Assembly: GCF_900108085.1 (NCBI RefSeq)
Contig: NZ_FNVR01000009.1
Span: forward strand, 1-64,000
DNA: 64,000 nucleotides
Reading direction: 5' to 3'
Source of the DNA: Algoriphagus boritolerans DSM 17298 = JCM 18970
GTDB taxonomy: Bacteria; Bacteroidota; Bacteroidia; Cytophagales; Cyclobacteriaceae
Shown: positions 7,214 to 16,344 of the stretch, one piece after another
Layout of the letters: each line of letters begins with the position of its first letter
Numbering within the stretch: position 1 is the first letter of the stretch
Translations under genes and position numbers: made by a program
Notes under the pieces: generated by a model
Database searches by the model: none
What the model was told of the DNA's origin: nothing
Seen by the model: only the letters and a program-made list of their open reading frames with translations

Positions 7214-8308
7214 CTACCGAACCATCTCCTTTACAGCCGGAAAGGCTTTCGGATCGGGATATTCCATGCCCAACAGCTGAAAGATCGTGCGCGCGATCAT
7301 GGCAGATTGCCATTGACCCGGAGTTTTCATTTCACCACCCGGCGGAGTATCAGGCCCAATAGCTGCAATCCAAATTTCTCCCGCGATTGGAATACTGGAA
7401 CCATGACTTCTCCAAGAAGATTTGTTGGTGCCACGACCGTGGTCTGTTGTGATAATCATTGTGGTTTTATCCTTATACTGGGGATCAGACTGGATGAAAT
7501 CCCAGATTTCTCTGATATGGGCATCGGTTTGTCTGGCTGACCAGAGATATTGGTCGTATTCGTTGTCGTGCGCCCAGTCGTCAGTTTCTCCATAAGCGAT
7601 GTAGGTTACACGCGGTTTGTGTTTTTTCATTGTCTCCATTGCAAAGTGATGGGTAAACGGATCCAACCTCACTCCACCCCAAGGCCCGCGGATTTCTGAC
7701 TGAAGTCGATTGATTGTTTTCTCCACGTCGGTCAAGTCATTTCCTTCCGCTTTGTCAAAACCGGCATTTACCGGTACACCGCTTCGCTCTTCATTGACGA
7801 TGTATGGAAACACATCCCAACTTCCAAAAGCAAAGACTTTGCCTTGATATTCAGGATTTTGATTTAAGTATTCGAGAAAAGTGACATTGGGATTATTGAT
7901 TTTAGCATTGGAGTTGATGCGCTCATCATCCGCAAAACCGCACAGGACTTCATTGTAGCCCGGAAAGGAAAACCACATTGAATTGGCATTATTGACCCTA
8001 TTTCCATGGGCACGATTACCATAAATCTGCCCTTGTATGGCAATCGTATTCCAGAAAAAAGGAAGCAACAGTTGCCTCCGCACCATTGGGTCTTCATGCC
8101 AAAAGTCACTTAATAGCGAACCTGCGGATTTGATCATCCCTGTATCATCAATGAACAAGGAATCGGCGCCTTTGAAAAGCTCCTGCCATCTGAGTCCGTC
8201 CAAAGTGATCAGGACGACATTTTCAGTCTTATAGGTTGAATTTTGTGAGAAGGTCGGTTGGAAAGCCAACACACCCATTACCAAAAAAAAGAAACGAATT
8301 CTCTTCAT
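7214..8308 (-). CDS. Secreted alkaline-phosphatase-superfamily hydrolase
   Basis: 364 residues with an N-terminal signal peptide (MKRIRFFFLVMGVLAFQPTFSQ). The mature protein opens with NVVLITLDGLRWQELF, where the Asp of LDGLRW is a metal ligand in the type I phosphodiesterase/nucleotide pyrophosphatase and sulfatase superfamily. YGETDDWAHDNEYDQY near residue 245 and TTDHGRG near residue 305 supply the distal Asp/His metal ligands. It probably hydrolyses a phosphate ester or diester in the periplasm; the substrate cannot be named. It follows the metal-efflux adaptor gene by 150 bp on the same strand and could be weakly cotranscribed, though no functional link is obvious. Confidence 0.75.
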   Translation of the reverse strand: MKRIRFFFLVMGVLAFQPTFSQNSTYKTENVVLITLDGLRWQELFKGADSLFIDDTGMIKSAGSLLSDFWHEDPMVRRQLLLPFFWNTIAIQGQIYGNRAHGNRVNNANSMWFSFPGYNEVLCGFADDERINSNAKINNPNVTFLEYLNQNPEYQGKVFAFGSWDVFPYIVNEERSGVPVNAGFDKAEGNDLTDVEKTINRLQSEIRGPWGGVRLDPFTHHFAMETMKKHKPRVTYIAYGETDDWAHDNEYDQYLWSARQTDAHIREIWDFIQSDPQYKDKTTMIITTDHGRGTNKSSWRSHGSSIPIAGEIWIAAIGPDTPPGGEMKTPGQWQSAMIARTIFQLLGMEYPDPKAFPAVKEMVR

Positions 8309-8460
8309 ATTTCCGGAGGATTTGGTTCAAAATGTGACTATCAGCGACAAATACTCTACAATTTACCGCTAATTCACAGACATCCTAATGCCCTTTTCAG
8401 CCCAGGTTTTTACTCCAATATCCGCATAAAACACCAGTTGGAAAGGTTTTGCCAAAAGAA

Positions 8461-9618
8461 TCAAAGCAAGTTAAATCCCCCTCGAACCAAAACCACCGAG
8501 GTCTCGTCCAGTCCATCAACCGGCTGAATCTCAATCATCCCTTTACTTTTTGAGCCCGGAACTACTTTAATGCGTGCCAACTGAAAGCCCCGTTCCGTTT
8601 TTCCTTTTTGTACCAATATAAAATACTCCCCTTCCAACTCAACCAAGGCATCTTCCGGTAAAGCCCAGGACTCCTGTGGGTCAAGTTGGATTTGGGCCTG
8701 TACAAACATGCCCGGAAATAGATTTGCACCTTCTTTCTCATCCTGCAAGTCCGCATGTACAAGAATTTGACGATTTTCGTTTACTACCTGACCCACCACA
8801 TGAATTTGAGCCATAATCTCTTCGGATGGGCTATCCGGAGCCGAAAAAGCCACTTTCTGGCCTACCCGGATTAGGCCGGCGTCTTTTTCAAAAAGAATCA
8901 GTTCAATATGTAAATGATCTTTGTTTATCAAGGAAACGGCCTTGCCTGAGACAGGTAAAAATTGACCCGGGACGGCAAATACTTCGGCCACAAATCCCGA
9001 AATCGGTGAAAAGACCGGGACTTTGGATCGGATAGTTTCGGGTGTCAGCTCGTCTGCATTGATGTTGATGAGGCTGAGTTGCTTTTTCAAACTTTGGCTT
9101 TTTGCCAAAGAGCCCAGGTAATCCGCCTCGGCTTTGAGGAAATTCTTCTGTGCTGAAATCTGCTCTGAGGCCAGGGTCTTTTGCCGCTCAAACTCCGACT
9201 TCAGATAGGTTAATTGGCTGCTTGTCTCCAAATAATCCTGCTGCAGGCGTATAAAATCCGGGTTTTCCAGGTAAAAGAGTGTCTGTCCTCTTCGCACCGG
9301 CTGACCTTCAATCAGCTCCAGCGCACTCACATATCCACCAAAATAGGCTGAAATCTCCTGCATGCCTTCTACCGGTACTTTCACCGTGCCCTGAACCGAG
9401 ATTCCTGTCGAAAACGCTCCTTTGACAGGACTCCCCCACTCCATTTTCATGGTGTTGAACTGAATTTCGGTAAGCAAAATTTCATTTGATCCATCCGGAG
9501 CTTCAGAAACTTCAATTCCTTCTGCATCGGAATTTTTGGAATTTTCGCAGCTGGAAATTATCCCAATAATCACGGCCAGAACGCCAAACGGGTAGTATTT
9601 TGATAGAATCGCTCGCAT
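8461..9618 (-). CDS. RND efflux periplasmic adaptor, CusB/CzcB type
   Basis: 385 residues. The N-terminus ends in a lipobox-like IISSC, so it is probably a membrane-anchored lipoprotein. It has a lipoyl/barrel-sandwich segment (YVSALELIEGQPVRRGQTLFYL) near residue 95, an alpha-hairpin around 130-190, the second lipoyl half PVFSPISGFVAEVF near 205, and a C-terminal beta-barrel. Adaptors of this family bridge the inner-membrane pump and the outer-membrane channel. Its ATG shares one base with the stop of the pump gene, so the two are translationally coupled. No metal-binding Met or His cluster is obvious, so the exported ion is uncertain. Confidence 0.88.
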   Translation of the reverse strand: MRAILSKYYPFGVLAVIIGIISSCENSKNSDAEGIEVSEAPDGSNEILLTEIQFNTMKMEWGSPVKGAFSTGISVQGTVKVPVEGMQEISAYFGGYVSALELIEGQPVRRGQTLFYLENPDFIRLQQDYLETSSQLTYLKSEFERQKTLASEQISAQKNFLKAEADYLGSLAKSQSLKKQLSLININADELTPETIRSKVPVFSPISGFVAEVFAVPGQFLPVSGKAVSLINKDHLHIELILFEKDAGLIRVGQKVAFSAPDSPSEEIMAQIHVVGQVVNENRQILVHADLQDEKEGANLFPGMFVQAQIQLDPQESWALPEDALVELEGEYFILVQKGKTERGFQLARIKVVPGSKSKGMIEIQPVDGLDETSVVLVRGGFNLL

Positions 9619-12600
9619 CAGTTATTCAGGTAAATAAGTTCTAATTGGTTGAGTTGGTAATCCAGTTTGGCCTGCAAATACTGCAGGGTGATGTTTCGGG
9701 AGTTTTCGATCAGCTGGACGTATTGCAGAAAATCAATTTCGCCTTCTTTGAACGAGCGAATGGCTTGATCGCGAAGTTGTGCCGACAGGCTTTTTCCTTC
9801 AGTTTCATAATAATGGATCACCTGCTGATTTTGAGCCAGAGCATTTTGGATTTTGAAGTAGTTGGTTTCGAGCTTTTGTTTGAAAGCCTCCGATTCCAGT
9901 AGAATTTGCTCTTGATGAAACTTTCCGGCTTTTACTTTTGCAGTTTGTGAACCAAAAAACAGTGGAATTCCGATTCCGGCCTGAAATCCCGGATAGACTC
10001 TGGCACCTGGTTCCGGATTGGTACCTCGAAAGATGTCCAGATTCATATCCGGAAGCAAAGTTCGCCGGTCTACGTCCGTTTGACTTTTTGCCTGGAGATA
10101 TGCAGCTTGATACAGCTGCAATCCGGGATGATGATCCAAATCAAGTGGATTGGGAAAAGTTAAATCCTCATCAGCCAAAACGAACTCCCCATCAAAATTC
10201 AATAACTGACGAAGCAGATTTTTTGAATTCTCACTATTCCTGAGCGACTCGGCTCTTTTCAGGCCGATCTCCCGCTGTTTGCTTTCCGCGGTAAGCTTTT
10301 CCAAAAGGTTGGACTCACCAGTCTCCAGCCTTCGAGTCGCTGCCCGGGTAAATTCTCCGTAGAGACTGTCCAAAAATTCATAATTCGTCACCAACTCCTC
10401 CCAAAACAAGGCAGTGACAAAAGCCTGGCTCACGTCTTTCTTGAGTTGCCTTACTCCCAACAGGAAGGAAGCGTTTTCCTGCATTTCTTGGGCCTGAAGG
10501 ACGTTTTTTTGTGCAGAGTAGACCGATGGAAACGCGAAACTTTGCCTCACTCCCCAGATACGGTTGTAAATACCATTCTCGGCAATATCGTTTTTGTCAA
10601 AACCATAGTACACCTGAGTTTTATCGATATTCAAAGAAGAACGAGTCCGTTCGGTAGCAGATTGTAGGCCTTTTTGGGCCGCAAGAATCCCGATGTTTTG
10701 TTCTTCAGCCATTTCCAAGGCTTGATTAAGACTGAGTAGTTGAACTTGATTTTGTGCAAAGGCAGGAAATGACAAGCCCAGGAATAAAAGCAAAAGTGAG
10801 CCGGCAATCTTGGAAATCCTGACACCTCCTGCTTTTCTCGAATTAAATAGTACATACAAAACCGGCAAAACCACCAAAGTGAGTAAAGTCGCTGAGATCA
10901 GACCGCCAACGACTACTGTTGCCAGAGGACGCTGAACCTCCGCGCCGGCTGAACCTGAGACCGCCATTGGTAAAAATCCAAGGGCCGCTGCTGATGCAGT
11001 CAAGAGGACAGGACGAAGACGCTCTTTGGCCCCCACCATCACGAGCTCCCGAATGGAAGAAAATTTAGCTTTCATAGATTTGAAATGTTCGATCATCACG
11101 ATACCATTGAGGACAGCAATACCGAAAAGAGCAATGAAACCGACTCCTGCAGAAATACTAAATGGCATATCTCTCAGCCAAAGCAGAAGAATTCCCCCAA
11201 TTGCCGAAAACGGGATTGCAGTGTAAATCATAAAAGCATCTCTGCTGGATGAAAAAGCAAAATAAAGCAGGATAAAAATCAGGATCAGCGCCACCGGAAC
11301 GGCGATCAACAATCTGGATCTAGCCTGCTGAAGGTTTTCAAATTGTCCCCCATAATCGACCCGGTAGCCTTCAGGAATGTCAATTTTGGAGACTATCCCC
11401 TGAATATCATCAACCACCGACTGCAAATCCCGATTTCTCACATTGACACCGATCACCACCCTGCGCTGCGTATTGTCCCGGGAGATTTTTGCGGGACCTT
11501 TAGTGTATGAGATTCTTGCCAGCTCCTTCAGCGGGACACTCCCACCGGTTGGTAGCTGGATAGCTGCATTTTCGAGGTTGAAAATATCCCTGCGGAAAGG
11601 CGCTGCAAACCGAACCACCAAGTCAAATTGCTTTTCCCCTTCGAAAACTGTCCCTGCACTCAATCCGGCAAAACCCATGGTCACCACTTGATTCAAGTCC
11701 TCGACGTTGAGCCCAAACTTGGCGATTTTGGCACGGTCGTATTCAATTTTCATTTGGGGAAGCCCATCCACTTTTTCCAGAATAATATCTGCCGCACCTT
11801 CCACTCCCTGGATCGCGGCCTCGATTTCCTCGGCAGTCTCCAGTAGCACATCCAGATCTTCCCCAAAAACCTTGATTGCCAAATCCGCACGGACCCCTGT
11901 AATCAATTCGTTAAATCTCATCTCAATCGGCTGGGTAAATTCATAATCCAGTCCCGGAATCGCTTCGAGCGCTTTCTTAAATTCCTCGGCCAGTTCATCT
12001 TTGGTATCGACAGTGGTCCACTCAGAAGGCGGATGAAGGGTCACGATCACGTCACTTTCCTCCATCGACATGGGATCAGTGGGGATTTCTGCCGCACCAA
12101 TCCGGGTGACCACCTGCTTTACTTCCGGAAATTTCATCAGAATCTCCTCCATTTTAGTCACTGTTTCGACCGTATTGGAAAGAGTGGTTCCGGTCTTCAA
12201 AACCGGCTGAATCACAAAGTCCCCTTCATCCAAAGTCGGGACAAACTCAGACCCCATCGTTGAAAACAGAAAAAATGCAGCAAAAAGGATGACAGCAGCC
12301 CCTGCCAACACCAGTTTGGAGTGGTCTAAAGCCCATTTAATAGTGGGTTCGTAGATGCGATTCAAAAAATTGATCAGAAGGACTGAGATGTTTCTTGGAC
12401 CGGGAGCTTCAGACTTTAAGAAAAGTGAAGAAACTACAGGCACATAAGTCAAACCCAAAATCATGGCTCCGATCAGCGCAAAGCTGAATACCTCGGCCAT
12501 GGGACGGAACATTTTTCCCTCCACGCCCGAAAGCGAAAGAATCGGAATAAATACGATAATGATAATAATCTGTCCAAAAATGGCAGAATGCATCATTTTC

Positions 12601-13940
12601 GAAGCTCCGGAGAAAGCGATTTTATCCTTCTCAACTTGCTTTTCGCTCTGCGAAAGCCCTTCAAAAAGCGCAGTGGATCGCGTAAAACGGAAGGCGATGT
12701 ATTCCACAATGATCACTGCTCCGTCAATGATGATCCCAAAGTCGATTGCTCCCAAACTCATCAGGTTGGCATCGACCCCAAAAATGTACATCATCGACAG
12801 CGCAAAAAGCAAACTCAATGGAATCACCGAAGCGACGACCAATCCGGATCTGAAATTCCCCAAAAGCAAAACCACCACAAATACAACGATGAGGCAACCC
12901 AAAATCAGGTTTTCAGCAATGGTAAATGTCGTGTTATCGATCAGTTCAGAGCGATCCAAAAAGCCGTTGATCATCACGCCTTCAGGAAGCGTATTTTCCA
13001 TTTCAGCAATCCGCTCCTTTACCCGGTCGATGGTGCCCTTGCCATCTGCACCTTTGAGCATCATGACTTGACCGAGGACTTTCTCCCCTTCCCCATTGGC
13101 TGTAATCGCTCCAAATCGATTGGCATGACCGAAGCGAACCTCAGCTATATCGCGGATGAACACCGGGGAGCCGTTTCTGACGTCGACGACGATATTTCCG
13201 ATGTCCTCCAAGCTTGTCACCAATCCCTCGCCACGAATGAAAAAGCTTTCATTTGTCTTTTCGATGTAGCTACCTCCAGCAACGGAGTTGTTTTTACTCA
13301 ACACATCATAGACTGAAGCAAGATTGATGTTCATCCCCTTCAACTGATCCGGATTGATGGCGACTTCGTACTGCTTCAGAAATCCACCCCAAGTATTGAT
13401 TTCCACTACACCTTGAATTCCAGCCAACTGTCTCCGCACCACCCAATCCTGAATCGTCCGAAGATCTGTGATGGAGTACTTGTCCTCATAGCCCGGTTTG
13501 ACGTCAATGATGTATTGGTAGATCTCTCCCAATCCCGTGGAAATCGGCCCCATAAACGGAGTCCCAAATCCCTGCGGAATCCGCTCCTGAGCCATGATCA
13601 AGCGCTCGGAAATCAGCTGCCGGGGCAGATAGGTTCCCATCTCTTCCTCAAAAACGATGGTCACCACTGACAATCCGAATTTGGAAATAGAGCGAATTTC
13701 CACCACCCCGGGAAGATTGGCCATCTCCAGCTCAACGGGATAGGTCAGGTATTTCTCTACGTCTTCAGTGGCAAGATTGCGGGAGGTGGTGATGACCTGA
13801 ACCTGATTGTTGGTCACATCCGGTACAGCGCCGATCGGCAGGTGTGTAAGGGCGAAAATCCCAAATCCCAGCCAAATGGCGATAAAAATGAAAACAATGA
13901 GCTTATGCCCGATACTCCACTGAATGATCCGGTCTAGCAT
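9618..13940 (-). CDS. CusA/CzcA heavy-metal RND pump fused to a TolC-type channel
   Basis: 1440 residues. Residues 1 to about 1025 are a complete heavy-metal RND permease: MLDRIIQWSIGHK start, DVTNNQVQV, GLGEIYQY porter motif, a FGIIIDGAVIIVE fourth-helix acidic motif near 415, and about twelve membrane helices. Residues about 1030-1055 (KIAGSLLLLFLGLSFPAFAQ) look like an intact secretory signal peptide. Residues 1060-1440 form a TolC-family channel with two long coiled-coil repeats. The single gene therefore encodes both inner- and outer-membrane parts, an arrangement known in Bacteroidota, probably separated by signal peptidase after insertion. It is expressed with the downstream adaptor and controlled by the adjacent kinase/regulator pair through the CTTAAG boxes at 13990-14022. 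Confidence 0.9.
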   Translation of the reverse strand: MLDRIIQWSIGHKLIVFIFIAIWLGFGIFALTHLPIGAVPDVTNNQVQVITTSRNLATEDVEKYLTYPVELEMANLPGVVEIRSISKFGLSVVTIVFEEEMGTYLPRQLISERLIMAQERIPQGFGTPFMGPISTGLGEIYQYIIDVKPGYEDKYSITDLRTIQDWVVRRQLAGIQGVVEINTWGGFLKQYEVAINPDQLKGMNINLASVYDVLSKNNSVAGGSYIEKTNESFFIRGEGLVTSLEDIGNIVVDVRNGSPVFIRDIAEVRFGHANRFGAITANGEGEKVLGQVMMLKGADGKGTIDRVKERIAEMENTLPEGVMINGFLDRSELIDNTTFTIAENLILGCLIVVFVVVLLLGNFRSGLVVASVIPLSLLFALSMMYIFGVDANLMSLGAIDFGIIIDGAVIIVEYIAFRFTRSTALFEGLSQSEKQVEKDKIAFSGASKMMHSAIFGQIIIIIVFIPILSLSGVEGKMFRPMAEVFSFALIGAMILGLTYVPVVSSLFLKSEAPGPRNISVLLINFLNRIYEPTIKWALDHSKLVLAGAAVILFAAFFLFSTMGSEFVPTLDEGDFVIQPVLKTGTTLSNTVETVTKMEEILMKFPEVKQVVTRIGAAEIPTDPMSMEESDVIVTLHPPSEWTTVDTKDELAEEFKKALEAIPGLDYEFTQPIEMRFNELITGVRADLAIKVFGEDLDVLLETAEEIEAAIQGVEGAADIILEKVDGLPQMKIEYDRAKIAKFGLNVEDLNQVVTMGFAGLSAGTVFEGEKQFDLVVRFAAPFRRDIFNLENAAIQLPTGGSVPLKELARISYTKGPAKISRDNTQRRVVIGVNVRNRDLQSVVDDIQGIVSKIDIPEGYRVDYGGQFENLQQARSRLLIAVPVALILIFILLYFAFSSSRDAFMIYTAIPFSAIGGILLLWLRDMPFSISAGVGFIALFGIAVLNGIVMIEHFKSMKAKFSSIRELVMVGAKERLRPVLLTASAAALGFLPMAVSGSAGAEVQRPLATVVVGGLISATLLTLVVLPVLYVLFNSRKAGGVRISKIAGSLLLLFLGLSFPAFAQNQVQLLSLNQALEMAEEQNIGILAAQKGLQSATERTRSSLNIDKTQVYYGFDKNDIAENGIYNRIWGVRQSFAFPSVYSAQKNVLQAQEMQENASFLLGVRQLKKDVSQAFVTALFWEELVTNYEFLDSLYGEFTRAATRRLETGESNLLEKLTAESKQREIGLKRAESLRNSENSKNLLRQLLNFDGEFVLADEDLTFPNPLDLDHHPGLQLYQAAYLQAKSQTDVDRRTLLPDMNLDIFRGTNPEPGARVYPGFQAGIGIPLFFGSQTAKVKAGKFHQEQILLESEAFKQKLETNYFKIQNALAQNQQVIHYYETEGKSLSAQLRDQAIRSFKEGEIDFLQYVQLIENSRNITLQYLQAKLDYQLNQLELIYLNN

Positions 13941-13989
13941 GAAGGTGCAGAATTTTGATCCAAAGATCCATTTCCTCCCTTAGTTCAGG

Positions 13990-14022
13990 CTTAGGCCTTT
14001 CTTAAGATTTGCTTAAGAAATG
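13990..14022 (-). promoter_or_regulatory. Putative response-regulator box upstream of the pump gene
   Basis: CTTAAG at 14001 and 14012, with an imperfect CTTAGG at 13990, forms direct repeats with an 11-bp period. OmpR/PhoB-class regulators bind such half-sites spaced by one helical turn. The box overlaps the kinase stop codon and lies about 61 bp upstream of the pump ATG. The same arrangement occurs 59 bp upstream of the regulator gene. Confidence 0.55.
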
Positions 14023-15395
14023 GGTAAATCCAGTCTAAATGTGCTTCCAACCCCTTTTTCACTCGATACAGAAATCTTGATTCCGGATTCCTGGGCAAGC
14101 TTTTTTACAATAGCCAAACCTAGTCCTGTACCGGGAATCAGCTGATCCACGACGGATTTTTCCCTAAAAAATGGATCAAATATTTTGTCCAAATGCTCTC
14201 CTAAAATCCCCGCTCCCCTGTCACAAATCTCAATGAAGGGTAAAGCGTGAGTAATTCCAGTCTTTACCACTATTTCCGAATCCTGGGGTGAGTATTTCAC
14301 CGCATTTTGGATCAGATTACTCAGAATCATCTGCAGGGATTTTTCATTGGCTTTGACATAGATCGGAACTCCGGATTGGGACTGAAATATTATCTTTCGA
14401 TTATGCTCAACCGCAGCTTCATCGACTATTTCTTCCAGAAAAGTGATCAGTTCGAGTTCTTCTTTGACGAGATTTTTTCCTTTTTCCTCCCGTGCCAAAG
14501 CCAAAAGTTGATCGATCGTGGCAGACATTCGATCGATCGTAGCGAGGGAAGTTTTGATTTTCTCCACATATTCATCCGAAGTACGCGGTTTACGAATCAG
14601 GACTTCCAAGGTCCCACGGAGTACCGAAAGTGGCGTCCTTAACTCATGGGATGCATCCGAAGTAAATTGCTTTTCCCGATTGAGGGAAGCCTCAAGGCGC
14701 TCCAGCAGTTCATTGATCGATCGGGTGAGTTGGCCGATTTCATCATTGGGTTCCGCTTCAGGTACGCGTTCGTTGAGGTTGCTTTGGGTGATTTGATTGG
14801 TTTTTCGGATGATCTGCCGGATCGGCTCTATGCTTTTTCCAGCCAGATACCGCATCGTCAAAAACAGGGAAAGAAGAATTATCGGGTAAAGAATCAGCAA
14901 GACATTCCTCAAATTATTGAGCAATTCCCGAGAATCCTCAAAAGATTTAGCCAGCAAAAGGTATCCTTCGAGTTTTCCTCCATTGAAAAGAGGAATCTGC
15001 ATCTGCCGCACTTCGCTAGCTCCAATTCTGAGTGTCCAGGCTTCCTTTTTCGCTGATTTTTCAGGTGAAAAGCTGAGGTGATTTTCGCGAAGGTTAGGAG
15101 ACCGATCCATGGATTTGCCTTCCAAGTCCACGATTTCTATAAAAATCGGATTGAGCTGAATCTGGCTGTGTTCCATTTCCTGCCATTCGTCTTTATGAAG
15201 AAATCGGATTTCACCATTGATCAAAAAAATCTGTCCTTTATGCTTGTCAGTTTCCAAGCCCAACTCCCTGTCGATATTACTGATGACGGTGTAGTTGGCC
15301 ACCAAATAGATAATCCCAAAAACTACCAGTATAATCAGGGAAGTGACCAGGGTCAACCTTCCGGCAATTCGCTCCTTATAGGCAAGTTTTTTCAT
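14013..15395 (-). CDS. Two-component sensor histidine kinase (metal-efflux locus)
   Basis: 460 residues. Two membrane helices (about 15-36 and 160-180) flank a periplasmic sensor domain of about 120 residues. A HAMP domain follows, then the HisKA box SHELRTPLSVLRG with the phospho-accepting His near residue 250. The ATPase domain has an N box (LIQNAVKYSP), a DRGAGI G1 box and a GTGLGLAIVKKLA G2 box. All catalytic motifs are present. Its start overlaps the regulator stop by four bases, so the two are cotranslated. By position it senses metal or envelope stress and controls the adjacent efflux genes, as CusS-type kinases do; the ligand is inferred only. Confidence 0.9.
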   Translation of the reverse strand: MKKLAYKERIAGRLTLVTSLIILVVFGIIYLVANYTVISNIDRELGLETDKHKGQIFLINGEIRFLHKDEWQEMEHSQIQLNPIFIEIVDLEGKSMDRSPNLRENHLSFSPEKSAKKEAWTLRIGASEVRQMQIPLFNGGKLEGYLLLAKSFEDSRELLNNLRNVLLILYPIILLSLFLTMRYLAGKSIEPIRQIIRKTNQITQSNLNERVPEAEPNDEIGQLTRSINELLERLEASLNREKQFTSDASHELRTPLSVLRGTLEVLIRKPRTSDEYVEKIKTSLATIDRMSATIDQLLALAREEKGKNLVKEELELITFLEEIVDEAAVEHNRKIIFQSQSGVPIYVKANEKSLQMILSNLIQNAVKYSPQDSEIVVKTGITHALPFIEICDRGAGILGEHLDKIFDPFFREKSVVDQLIPGTGLGLAIVKKLAQESGIKISVSSEKGVGSTFRLDLPIS

Positions 15396-16060
15396 AGTTC
15401 TTTGGCCATATAGCCCACACCCCGAATGGTCTGAATGTAATCTTCGTCCTTCTGCAGATTCAACTTTTTGCGAAGCGAGTTGATAAAGACATCGATCACT
15501 CCGGTGTTGTAATCAAAGTGGATGTCCCAGACACTTTCTATGATCCGAGTGCGACGGCAAACCTTGTTTTTATTTCGCACGAGATATTCCAGCAAGGCAA
15601 ATTCTTTTTGCGTCAGTTGAATCTCCTCTCGCCCCTTTCTTACCAAATGCCGATCAGGGAAAATAGAAATCGGCCCAAGGCTCAAGTTTTCCTCTGTACT
15701 TGATTTTCCCCTGAGTTGAACCCGAATCCGAACGAGAAGCTCCTCAAAATGGAAGGGCTTTTTGATGTAATCATTGGCCCCGGATTGAAGTCCAAAAACG
15801 GTCTCGTCCACCGTATCTTTTGCTGTAAGAAAAATGATCGGAGTCTGGGGAAAATCCTTGCGAAACAGTCTGGTAAGCTCAATCCCACTGATTCCCGGAA
15901 GCATCCAATCCAACAGTAACAAGTCGTAATGGCCTGAAAGCGCAAGGTCAAGCCCGGACTTTCCGTTGTCAGTGACATCCACTGCAAAAGCTTCCTCTTC
16001 CAATCCCTGCTTGAGGAAATTTGAAATTCCGGGTTCGTCTTCTACTATCAGGATACGCAT
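15392..16060 (-). CDS. OmpR-family response regulator (metal-efflux locus)
   Basis: 222 residues. The receiver domain has the acidic pair (VEDEPG), phospho-acceptor Asp in LLLLDWMLPG near residue 51, T in FLTAKD and the Lys of IKKPF near 102. The C-terminal winged helix (ISIFPDRHLVRKG, then LTQKEFALLEYL and RGVGY) is of the OmpR/PhoB type. It is the first gene of a regulator-kinase-pump-adaptor series on the minus strand. A box of 11-bp-spaced CTTAAG repeats lies 59 bp upstream of its ATG and again upstream of the pump, pointing to autoregulation and direct control of efflux. Confidence 0.92.
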   Translation of the reverse strand: MRILIVEDEPGISNFLKQGLEEEAFAVDVTDNGKSGLDLALSGHYDLLLLDWMLPGISGIELTRLFRKDFPQTPIIFLTAKDTVDETVFGLQSGANDYIKKPFHFEELLVRIRVQLRGKSSTEENLSLGPISIFPDRHLVRKGREEIQLTQKEFALLEYLVRNKNKVCRRTRIIESVWDIHFDYNTGVIDVFINSLRKKLNLQKDEDYIQTIRGVGYMAKEL

Positions 16061-16118
16061 GGGATTGGAATATTAGGACAAAATTCAGAATTGAAAGTTA
16101 AAATCCAGTCAGATTTCC

Positions 16119-16140
16119 CTTAAGATATTCTTAATAATCA
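16119..16140 (-). promoter_or_regulatory. Putative response-regulator box upstream of the regulator gene
   Basis: CTTAAG at 16119 and CTTAAT at 16130 repeat with an 11-bp period and share flanking bases (CTTAAGAT) with the box at 14001. It lies 59 bp upstream of the regulator start, a spacing nearly equal to that at the pump gene. Confidence 0.55.
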
Positions 16141-16183
16141 AAAAGTGAAGCCCGAGATTGATATCGAATCGGGTTAGAATTAG

Positions 16184-16231
16184 AGTCTGCGAAAATCAGC
16201 GGCATTTTCTGCGGAGAGCTGCGGGAAAATA
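16184..16231. repeat. Dispersed CTGCGAAAATC-type intergenic repeat
   Basis: Units such as CTGCGAAAATCAGCGG, TTTCTGCGGAGAGCTGCGGG resemble those at 7043-7078 and 17750-17915. A CCCGA...TCGGG hairpin lies just upstream at about 16152-16174. The rest of the 16061-16344 gap shows only the regulator box. Confidence 0.5.
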
Positions 16232-16344
16232 GGACGATAAGCGGGTCCAGCTTTCGGAGAAGCAGGACAACTAGCCAAGTTAGCGTAAGAATAGTATATC
16301 AAATGTCTAACAGTTTCAATTTTTAGTTTCGCCATTTATCGAAT

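Noticed and set aside
12463..13316. Long plus-strand frames opposite the CzcA-TolC gene
   Set aside because: They are antisense shadows of a well-supported gene and have no protein-like motifs.
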